Source: Streptomyces sp. V4I2 | GTDB taxonomy: Bacteria > Actinomycetota > Actinomycetes > Streptomycetales > Streptomycetaceae | Length of the DNA stretch: 64,000 bases | Reading direction: 5' to 3' | Assembly (NCBI RefSeq): GCF_030817655.1 | Contig: NZ_JAUSZM010000003.1 | Coordinates: 8,680,001 to 8,744,000, forward strand | Shown: positions 58,017 through 64,000 of the stretch, in pieces | Layout of the letters: the number at the start of each line of letters is the position of its first letter | Position numbering within the stretch: the stretch's first letter is position 1 | The notes under the pieces: model-generated | The model's input: only the letters and a program-made list of their open reading frames with translations | The model's database searches: none | Told to the model about the DNA's origin: nothing | Program-made: the position numbers and the translations under genes

Positions 58017-58793
58017 TCAGGACGCCACCGGCTCCGGCTCCGGCATCAGCTCCAGCACCTCCGCCACGGAAGCCTCCTCGGTCCGCGACGTCCGCCACAG
58101 CCACAGGATGTCCCGGCCGAACGACCACACCAGCAGCGCCAGTGCGGTCGCGGCGACCGCGAACGTCGCCGTGTACGGAAGGAGGGCCGAGGCGGCCACG
58201 AGGAGCAGGATGCCCTGGAGTGCGGCGACCGTCTTGCGGGCCGTGCTCGCAGGGAGCGGGGCGTTGAGCCAGGGCAGGGCGCGGGCCGCGGCGACGAAGG
58301 CGTAGCGCATGGCGCCGATCAGCAGGACCCAGGGGCCGAGGGCCATGGAGACGTACACGCTGAGCACCAGGATGAGGAACGCGTCGACCTCCATGTCGAA
58401 GCGTGCGCCCAGCGGTGTCGAGGTGCCGGTGCGGCGGGCGACCTTGCCGTCCACGCCGTCGAGGATCAGCGCCACCGCCGTCAGGCCGACGAACAGCGTC
58501 ACCGGTGGTGAGCTCTCGAAGGAGTCGGCGACCAGGGCGGTCACCGCGCCGACCAGGGTCGCCCGGCCGAGGGTGACCCGGTTGGCCGGGCCGAAGGAGC
58601 GCAGCCGGGACCGGTGCAGGGCTCGGGAGAGCACTGCCCAGGTGGCGATGGCGAAGGCGAGGCCGGTGAGCCAGCCCGCCGGCCCCATGCCGATCGCCGT
58701 GCCGAGCAGGGCCAGCAGCAGGATCTGCAGGCCCGCTCCCACCGCGGTCTCCTGCTGGACCAGCCTCGCGTCGTAAGTGTTGTTCAGGGCCAC
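58017..58793 (-). CDS. CDP-alcohol phosphatidyltransferase family membrane protein
   Basis: 258 residues with about 6 helices. The catalytic signature DG-xx-AR-x8-G-x3-D-x3-D is complete: LDGVDGKVARRTG, then PLGARFDMEVDAF. The enzyme exchanges the CMP of a CDP-lipid or CDP-polyol for an alcohol, giving a phosphodiester. GTG 58793 follows GGAGGA. It is divergent from the dehydrogenase-glycosyltransferase series, with a 108-bp promoter between, and may share their pathway. Alcohol acceptor unknown (glycerol phosphate, inositol phosphate or another polyol). Confidence 0.87.
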   Translation of the reverse strand: MALNNTYDARLVQQETAVGAGLQILLLALLGTAIGMGPAGWLTGLAFAIATWAVLSRALHRSRLRSFGPANRVTLGRATLVGAVTALVADSFESSPPVTLFVGLTAVALILDGVDGKVARRTGTSTPLGARFDMEVDAFLILVLSVYVSMALGPWVLLIGAMRYAFVAAARALPWLNAPLPASTARKTVAALQGILLLVAASALLPYTATFAVAATALALLVWSFGRDILWLWRTSRTEEASVAEVLELMPEPEPVAS

Positions 58794-58901
58794 CGCACAT
58801 TCCTCCGGCCAGGTGACAGAGTGGATCAAGGCCGCGTACTGTGCGCGACCTGTGCACACCTCGGTACGTGAACAGCTTCCCGATCGTTCAGGAGGATGCC
58901 G

Positions 58902-59885
58902 ATGAAGCGCGCCGCACGTGCGTTCTGGCTCAGCTCTCCGGGGCATGGCGCCATACGCGAGATGGCCCTGCCGGATCCCGCCGAGGGCGAGGTCCTCGTC
59001 CGCTCGCTGTACTCCGGGGTCAGCCGGGGCACGGAGACCCTCGTGTTCCGTGGCGGAGTACCGGAAAGTCAGTACGCGGCCATGCGGGCGCCGTTCCAGG
59101 AGGGCGACTTCCCCGGGCCGGTGAAGTACGGCTACCTCAACGTGGGTGTGGTGGAGGAGGGGCCGGACGACCTCCTCGGGCGGACCGTGTTCTGCCTGTA
59201 TCCGCATCAGACGCGGTACGTCGTCCCCGTGACCGCCGTGACCCCCGTACCCCCCTCCGTACCCGCCGAACGGGCCATTCTCGCGGGCACCGTCGAGACC
59301 GCCGTGAACGCCCTCTGGGACGCGGCGCCTCTGGTCGGCGACCGGATCGCGGTGGTCGGCGGCGGCATGGTCGGCAGTTCGGTGGCCGCGCTGCTGGCCC
59401 GCTTCCCCGGCGTGCGCGTCCAGTTGGTGGACGCCGACCCGGCCCGAGCCAAGACCGCCGAGGCCCTCGGCGTCGACTTCGCCCTGCCCCAGGACGCCCT
59501 CGGCGACTGCGACCTCGTGGTCCACGCCAGCGCCACCGAACAGGGCCTCGCCCGCGCGCTGGAACTGCTGAGGGCCGAGGGCACCGTCCTCGAACTGAGC
59601 TGGTACGGCGACCGGCAGGTGAGCCTCCCGCTCGGCGAAGCCTTCCATTCCCGGCGGCTGGTCGTCCGCAGCAGCCAGGTCGGTTCCGTGTCGCCCGCCC
59701 GCCGCTCCAGCCGTACCTACGCCGACCGGCTGGCCCTCGCCCTGGAGTTGCTCGCGGACCCGGCGCTCGACGCCCTCGTCACCGGGGAGAGCGCCTTCGG
59801 CGAACTGCCCGACGTGCTGCCGCGGCTCGCCTCCGGCGAGATTCCCGCCCTGTGCCACCGGGTCCGCTACGACGCGGACGAGTGA
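58902..59885 (+). CDS. Medium-chain dehydrogenase/reductase family protein (zinc-type alcohol dehydrogenase-like)
   Basis: 327 residues. N-terminal catalytic domain (EGEVLVRSLYSGVSRGTETLVFRG, GYLNVGVVEEGP) and Rossmann domain with DRIAVVGGGMVGSSVAALLA. The usual zinc-binding GHE and Cys ligands are not evident, and LYSGVSRGTE fits the group related to bacteriochlorophyllide-type dehydrogenases. ATG 58902 follows GGAGG at good spacing; the ATG at 58896 is too close. It starts the rightward cluster with a PTPS homologue and glycosyltransferase. Substrate unknown. Confidence 0.82.
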   Translation: MKRAARAFWLSSPGHGAIREMALPDPAEGEVLVRSLYSGVSRGTETLVFRGGVPESQYAAMRAPFQEGDFPGPVKYGYLNVGVVEEGPDDLLGRTVFCLYPHQTRYVVPVTAVTPVPPSVPAERAILAGTVETAVNALWDAAPLVGDRIAVVGGGMVGSSVAALLARFPGVRVQLVDADPARAKTAEALGVDFALPQDALGDCDLVVHASATEQGLARALELLRAEGTVLELSWYGDRQVSLPLGEAFHSRRLVVRSSQVGSVSPARRSSRTYADRLALALELLADPALDALVTGESAFGELPDVLPRLASGEIPALCHRVRYDADE

Positions 59886-59923
59886 ACGGGCGACACACAG
59901 GTTCAATCCCGTATGACCTACCC

Positions 59924-59943
59924 CAGGCGCGCAAGAGCGCCTG
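59924..59943. terminator. Hairpin between dehydrogenase and PTPS-like gene
   Basis: CAGGCGC (59924-59930) pairs with GCGCCTG (59937-59943) around GCAAGA. No T tract; it could be a weak terminator or a processing site in the 174-bp gap, which otherwise shows nothing clear. Confidence 0.4.
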
Positions 59944-60059
59944 ACCTGAGAAAAGAGTGAGAGGAGGCTGAACAACGGGGGGCGAGGAGCCGTACTACAC
60001 GGCATCCCCCGGCAGGGATCAGCGGGGGACAAGACGCGCCGCACCTGGAGGGTCGTCCG

Positions 60060-60458
60060 TTGTTCAGCATCACCGTCCGCGATCACATCATGATCGCCCA
60101 CAGCTTCCGCGGCGAGGTCTTCGGCCCCGCGCAGCGCCTGCACGGAGCGACGTTCCTGGTGGACGCCACGTTCCGGCGCGAGCAGCTGGACGACGACAAC
60201 ATCGTCGTCGACATCGGACTCGCCACACAGGAACTCGGCGCGGTAGTCAGCGAGCTGAACTACCGGAACCTCGACAACGAGCCCGACTTCGCCGGGGTCA
60301 ACACCTCCACGGAGTTCCTGGCCAAGGTCATTGCGGACCGGCTCGCCGAGCGGATCCACAAGGGTGCGCTCGGCGAGGGAGCCAAGGGTCTGGCGGGGCT
60401 CACCGTCTCGCTGCACGAGTCGCACGTCGCCTGGGCGAGTTACGAGCGTGCGCTGTGA
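60060..60458 (+). CDS. 6-Pyruvoyl-tetrahydropterin synthase/QueD-like protein lacking catalytic residues
   Basis: 132 residues with the T-fold pattern of PTPS/QueD: MIAHSFRG with H14, RLHGATF with H28, and LHESHVAWASY with E120. Key residues are replaced: A24 stands where the catalytic Cys is expected, A30 replaces the second His of HGH (a zinc ligand), and NY (67-68) replaces the catalytic Asp-His pair in the LDHxxLN segment. So zinc binding and normal catalysis look lost or changed. The start is TTG 60060 with GGAGGG upstream. Its stop overlaps the glycosyltransferase start (GTGA). It may have a new reaction or a binding role in this cluster. Confidence 0.8.
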   Translation: MFSITVRDHIMIAHSFRGEVFGPAQRLHGATFLVDATFRREQLDDDNIVVDIGLATQELGAVVSELNYRNLDNEPDFAGVNTSTEFLAKVIADRLAERIHKGALGEGAKGLAGLTVSLHESHVAWASYERAL

Positions 60459-61642
60459 CCGACACGACGATGGAGCGGACCACCGCGCCGCTCGGCTATG
60501 TGCCCGTGCAGCACTCCGCCCTGAAGAACGCGGAGATCATCCCGATGTCCCTGCGCTCCGTGCACTTCGTCCTGCCGGGCGGCGTGGACGACCCGACCGC
60601 CCCCAGCGGCGGAAACGCCTACGACCGGCGGGTGAGTCTGGACCTGGCCGGCTTCGGCTGGCAGGTGCACCAGCACGCCGTGCCCGGTGAGTGGCCGCGT
60701 CCGGGAGCCGCGGCCCGTGCGCAACTCGCGCAGACGCTGCGGGACCTGCCGGACGGCGCGGTCGTCCTGCTGGACGGGCTGGTCGCCTGCGGTGTCCCGG
60801 AGGTCGTCGTCCCCGAGGCGGAACGGCTGCGCCTGGCCGTCCTCGTCCACCTCCCGCTCGGCGACGAGACGGGGCTGGACCCGGCGGTGGCGGCGGAGCT
60901 GGACGCCAGGGAACGCGCCGTGCTGCGGGCCGTCCCCGCCGTCATCGCGACCAGCGACTGGGCCGTGCGCCGCCTCGTCTCCCATCACGGTCTGGCCCCC
61001 GACCGGGTCCATGTCGCCGCCCCCGGCGCCGACATCGCGCCGCTCGCCTCCGGCACCGACGGTGTGTCCCGGCTGCTGTGTGTCGCCGCGGTGACCCCGC
61101 GCAAGGGCCAGCACCGGCTGGTGGAGGCGCTGGCCGGGGTGACCGATCTGCCGTGGAGCTGCGTCTGCGTCGGCGGACTCACCCAGGATCCGCAGTACGT
61201 CGCCGGACTCAGGGTGCTGATCCGCAAGTACGGCCTCCAGGACCGCCTGCACCTCGCGGGCCCGCAGTCCGGCGCCGCACTCGACGCCAGCTACAACGCC
61301 GCCGACCTGATGGTCCTCACCTCGTACGCCGAGACGTACGGCATGGCGGTCACCGAGGCCCTGGCGCGCGGTATCCCCGTGCTGGCCACGGACGTCGGCG
61401 GCCTCCCCGAGGCGGTCGGCCGCGCCCCCGACGGCGGGGTGCCCGGCATCCTCGTCCCGCCGGAGGACCCCGCCGCCCTCGCCGCGGAACTGCGGGGCTG
61501 GTTCGGCGAGGCGGACGTACGACGCCGGCTGAAGTCCGCCGCCAGGGGCCGGCGGTCCGCCCTGGGCGGCTGGGCGGCAACGGCCCGCAGCCTGGCCGGA
61601 GTACTGGGCCGGTTGTCGAGCGAACCCAGGAGGGCGGCATGA
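60455..61642 (+). CDS. Glycosyltransferase family 4 (GT-B fold)
   Basis: 395 residues (from GTG 60455). An inner ATG at 60545 (MSLRSVHFVLPGG) with GGAG upstream is an equally plausible start, as conserved sequence begins there. The donor-binding C-terminal domain has VAAVTPRKGQHRLVEAL and the EX7E motif ETYGMAVTE in SYAETYGMAVTEALARGIPV. Transfers a sugar from a nucleotide donor to an unknown acceptor, retaining mechanism. Overlaps PTPS and methyltransferase genes, so the set is translationally coupled. Confidence 0.87.
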   Translation: MTDTTMERTTAPLGYVPVQHSALKNAEIIPMSLRSVHFVLPGGVDDPTAPSGGNAYDRRVSLDLAGFGWQVHQHAVPGEWPRPGAAARAQLAQTLRDLPDGAVVLLDGLVACGVPEVVVPEAERLRLAVLVHLPLGDETGLDPAVAAELDARERAVLRAVPAVIATSDWAVRRLVSHHGLAPDRVHVAAPGADIAPLASGTDGVSRLLCVAAVTPRKGQHRLVEALAGVTDLPWSCVCVGGLTQDPQYVAGLRVLIRKYGLQDRLHLAGPQSGAALDASYNAADLMVLTSYAETYGMAVTEALARGIPVLATDVGGLPEAVGRAPDGGVPGILVPPEDPAALAAELRGWFGEADVRRRLKSAARGRRSALGGWAATARSLAGVLGRLSSEPRRAA

Positions 61643-62706
61643 GGAAGACGGCAATGACACAACAGGCGGGGAAGATCCCGACGCAGCTCGGCCCCGACGA
61701 GGCTCTCGAGTCGAGGAGTTCCGTGGTCGCCGGTCCTGGAGGAGCGTCCGTGCAAGCTGCTGTGGCCGGACCCGGGGAAGTCCCCGGCGAGGCCGAACAC
61801 GTCATCCCCGGCGCCGGCCCCACGCTGCGCCCCGGCGAGCGGCCCACGGTGCGGCTGCGGGACGCCGGGCCCGACGATCCGCCGCGCTACGCCCCCGAGT
61901 GGCTGGAGCTGCGGGAGGGCGCCGACGCCGCCGGGCGGGCGGTCGAGTTGCTCGATCCGCTGCGGATCCGGCTCGCGAACCTGCCGGGGAAGGCCGGCAT
62001 CGTCGTCCACGACCTGGGCTGCGGCACCGGCTCGATGGGCCGCTGGCTGGCCCCCCGCCTGGACGGCGCCCAGCACTGGATCCTGCACGACCGCGACCCC
62101 TACCTCCTGCACTTCGCCGCCGTGGCCGCCCCGCGCTCCGGCGCCGACGGCAGCCGTGTCTCGACCGAGACCCGCCGCGGTGACGTCGGCCGGCTCACCC
62201 CGGACGCCCTGGCCGGCGCGTCCCTGGTGACGGCCTCCGCGCTGCTCGACGTGCTGACCCGCGAGGAGATCGACACCCTGGCCGCCGCCTGCACCGGAGC
62301 CGGCTGTCCGGCCCTGCTGACGCTCTCCGTGGCCGGCCGCGTCGACCTCACCCCGTCCCACCGGCTCGACGCGGAGATCGCCGAGGCGTTCAACGCCCAT
62401 CAGCGCCTGGGCGGCCTGCTCGGCCCGGACGCGGTCACCGCGGCGTGCGAGGCGTTCTCCGAACGCGGCGCGACGGTACGGCTGCACCCGAGCCCCTGGC
62501 GCCTTGGCCCCACCGAGTCCGCGCTGACCGCCCAGTGGCTGCGCGGCTGGGTCGGCGCGGCCGTCGAACAGCGCCCGGAACTGCGGGAACGCGCCGACCG
62601 GTATCTCAGCGAGCGCCTCGCGGCCTGCGCGGCGGGCGAGTTGCGGGTCGTGGTCCACCACACCGACCTGCTGGCGCTGTCCCGGCCGACGGGCGGGGCG
62701 TCATGA
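61639..62706 (+). CDS. Class I SAM-dependent methyltransferase
   Basis: 355 residues. After an Ala/Pro/Gly-rich leader (1-75) the SAM-binding motif I is VHDLGCGTGSMGRWLA (about 117-132), with ILHDRDPYLL as motif II. ATG 61639 has an AGGAGGG site and overlaps the glycosyltransferase stop (ATGA). Probably methylates an O or N position on the cluster product. Acceptor unknown. Confidence 0.85.
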   Translation: MRKTAMTQQAGKIPTQLGPDEALESRSSVVAGPGGASVQAAVAGPGEVPGEAEHVIPGAGPTLRPGERPTVRLRDAGPDDPPRYAPEWLELREGADAAGRAVELLDPLRIRLANLPGKAGIVVHDLGCGTGSMGRWLAPRLDGAQHWILHDRDPYLLHFAAVAAPRSGADGSRVSTETRRGDVGRLTPDALAGASLVTASALLDVLTREEIDTLAAACTGAGCPALLTLSVAGRVDLTPSHRLDAEIAEAFNAHQRLGGLLGPDAVTAACEAFSERGATVRLHPSPWRLGPTESALTAQWLRGWVGAAVEQRPELRERADRYLSERLAACAAGELRVVVHHTDLLALSRPTGGAS

Positions 62707-64000
62707 GCGTGGAAACGGTACGGACCTGGGGCGGCCTGCCTGGCGTGGAGCCGCGCGAGCGGCACACGGATCTGGCCGTGGCGCCCGCCCGGCCCGGCGG
62801 CAGGACGGTGGCCCCCGCCGGTGCGGCCGTCTCCGAGGACCGTATCGGCGTGATCGTGCCGGCACCCCGGCCCGGTGCCGCCCGCTCCTCCTTCTCCCGC
62901 TCCTTCTTCCGCTCCTTCTTCGCCCGCTTCAACTCCCGTGCCGTCCGCACCCACTTCGGGACCGTCGCGGGCGTGGCCATCCTCGCCGTCCTCCTCTGGC
63001 GCCTGGGCACCGGCGTCTTCCTGGACGGCCTGCGCCGCATCGACGGTCCGACGCTGCTCGTGGCGCTCGGCATCGGCCTCGTCACCACCGTCTTCAGCGC
63101 CTGGCGCTGGCAGTTGGTGGCCCGGGGCCTGCGCATCCGGCTCCCGCTCGGCCCGGCCGTCGCCGACTACTACCGTGCGCTGTTCCTGAACGCGGCCCTG
63201 CCCGGCGGCGTCCTCGGTGATGTGCACCGGGCGGTACGGCACGGGCAGAGCGCCGGTGACCTCGGCCGCGGCGTCCGCTCGGTCGTCATCGAACGGGCCG
63301 CGGGGCAGATCGTCCTGGCACTCGTCGGCGTCACCGTACTGCTGACCATGCCGTCGCCGGTGCTGGCCGACGCCCGGCACTTCGCGCCCCTGGTCGCGTT
63401 CGCCGCACTCGGCGCGCTCGCCGTCGTCGTCGCCCTCCGCATGAACCGGGCCCCCTCCCGCCGCGGACGGGCCCTGCGGGCAAGCCTCGGCGAGGCGCGC
63501 GAGGGACTGCTGTCGCGCCGTAACCTGCCCGGCGTCGCCCTCTCCTCCGCCGTCGTCCTCGCGGGCCACCTCGGGATGTTCGTCGTCGCCGCCCGTGTCG
63601 CCGGCTCCGCCGCCTCCGCCGCCGTGCTGCTGCCCCTCGCGGTCCTCGCCCTGCTCGCCATGAGCCTCCCGCTGAACGTCGGCGGCTGGGGCCCCCGCGA
63701 GGGCGTCACCGCCTGGGCGTTCGGCGCCGCGGGACTGGGCGCGAGCAGCGGCCTGGCGGTCGCGGTGGTGTACGGGGTGCTGAGCTTCGTGGCGAGCCTG
63801 CCGGGCGTCATCGTCCTCGTCGTCCGCTGGTACGCCGGCCTGCGCGCCGGGGCGGGGGAGGAGACCGGCGAGACCGGCGCCGGGACCGTCGTGACGGACC
63901 CGGAAACCCGCCGTATGCCCCCGTGTTACTCCGTGGGCCCGCTGCCGGTCAGCATCGAGAAATACGGGCCGAAGGATTCCGCCAGACTCGCCAGGAGCGC
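62703..64000 (+). CDS. Lysylphosphatidylglycerol synthase TM-region/flippase-like membrane protein (3' end outside window)
   Basis: At least 432 residues, open to the right edge. A variable N-terminal tail (1-75, Ser/Phe/Arg-rich at 60-75) precedes about 8 membrane helices. Family features are WRLGTGVFLDGLRRIDGPTLLVALGIGL, YYRALFLNAALPGGVLGDVHRAVRHG, and VIERAAGQIVL; LPLNVGGWGPREGVTAWAFGAAGLG follows. Such proteins are putative lipid or glycolipid flippases and aminoacyl-lipid enzymes; only the membrane region is seen. ATG 62703 overlaps the methyltransferase stop (ATGA). After about residue 390 the sequence becomes soluble (PPCYSVGPLPVSIEKYG), unusual for the family, and could be the start of a fusion or another domain. 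Confidence 0.8.
   Translation, partial: MSVETVRTWGGLPGVEPRERHTDLAVAPARPGGRTVAPAGAAVSEDRIGVIVPAPRPGAARSSFSRSFFRSFFARFNSRAVRTHFGTVAGVAILAVLLWRLGTGVFLDGLRRIDGPTLLVALGIGLVTTVFSAWRWQLVARGLRIRLPLGPAVADYYRALFLNAALPGGVLGDVHRAVRHGQSAGDLGRGVRSVVIERAAGQIVLALVGVTVLLTMPSPVLADARHFAPLVAFAALGALAVVVALRMNRAPSRRGRALRASLGEAREGLLSRRNLPGVALSSAVVLAGHLGMFVVAARVAGSAASAAVLLPLAVLALLAMSLPLNVGGWGPREGVTAWAFGAAGLGASSGLAVAVVYGVLSFVASLPGVIVLVVRWYAGLRAGAGEETGETGAGTVVTDPETRRMPPCYSVGPLPVSIEKYGPKDSARLARS

Noticed and set aside
59913..59960. 15-codon open frame upstream of the PTPS-like gene
   Set aside because: No ribosome site and it coincides with a hairpin; no support as a gene.

Overview
The window is chromosomal DNA from a high-GC actinomycete, almost certainly Streptomyces. 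Codon third positions are strongly G/C, neighbouring genes often overlap by ATGA, GTG/TTG starts are common, Tat and lipoprotein signals are frequent, and the gene families (OFA transporter with small subunit, ROK repressor, EboA-F-like proteins, DUF2254, EF-G paralogue) fit that genus. No phage, transposase or CRISPR was seen. One tRNA-Leu(GAG) lies near 41.7 kb.

Layout. (1) 1-6403: a leftward panE-like / formate dehydrogenase alpha / NuoEF-type beta operon, divergent from an oxalate/formate-family MFS transporter and its 44-residue small subunit. (2) 6552-9255: a stand-alone FabH-like ketosynthase, a GntR/FCD regulator and an NmrA-like reductase. (3) 9471-20835: a ROK repressor, a regular 21-bp repeat array, and a sugar-catabolic operon (CUT2 ABC importer, Gfo/Idh/MocA oxidoreductase, TIM-barrel isomerase, secreted sugar dehydrogenase with PKD and CBM6-like modules, ThuA/3-keto-disaccharide hydrolase lipoprotein). 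(4) 21010-29366: a tightly overlapping Ebo-like operon in which an inositol-3-phosphate-synthase-family protein stands where EboD (a dehydroquinate-synthase homologue) is expected, followed by a Tat-exported TIM-barrel protein.

(5) 29479-39891: a second oxalate/formate block. A leftward run of TPP-dependent oxalyl-CoA-decarboxylase-like enzyme, formyl-CoA transferase, NDP-forming acyl-CoA synthetase and a second OFA transporter is divergent from sucC-sucD and an aldehyde dehydrogenase. With region 1 this gives a plausible path oxalate -> oxalyl-CoA -> formyl-CoA + CO2 -> formate -> CO2 + NADH, with the panE-like enzyme as a possible oxalyl-CoA reductase side branch. (6) 40167-49055: DUF2254 membrane protein, tRNA-Leu, and a TetR regulator with two GGACAGCTGTCC operators facing a PaoABC-type molybdenum aldehyde oxidoreductase and its XdhC-like chaperone, then a DHA2 drug-efflux-type MFS. 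(7) 49525-57912: EF-G paralogue, alpha/beta hydrolase, GNAT, and a peptide/nickel-type ABC importer whose two permeases are fused and which has no ATPase here, followed by an MFS exporter. (8) 58017-64000: a probable small-molecule or glycolipid cluster (CDP-alcohol phosphatidyltransferase, medium-chain dehydrogenase, a PTPS/QueD homologue lacking its catalytic residues, glycosyltransferase, methyltransferase, flippase-like membrane protein cut by the window end).

Throughout the window an AT-rich motif near GTATGCAGTCGAC recurs in promoters and inside genes. It forms a 21-bp-period array upstream of the sugar operon and an in-frame 21-bp (heptapeptide) repeat inside the EF-G paralogue. This dispersed element, the Ebo-like operon with a swapped sugar-phosphate cyclase, and the degenerate pterin-synthase cluster are the most unusual items.
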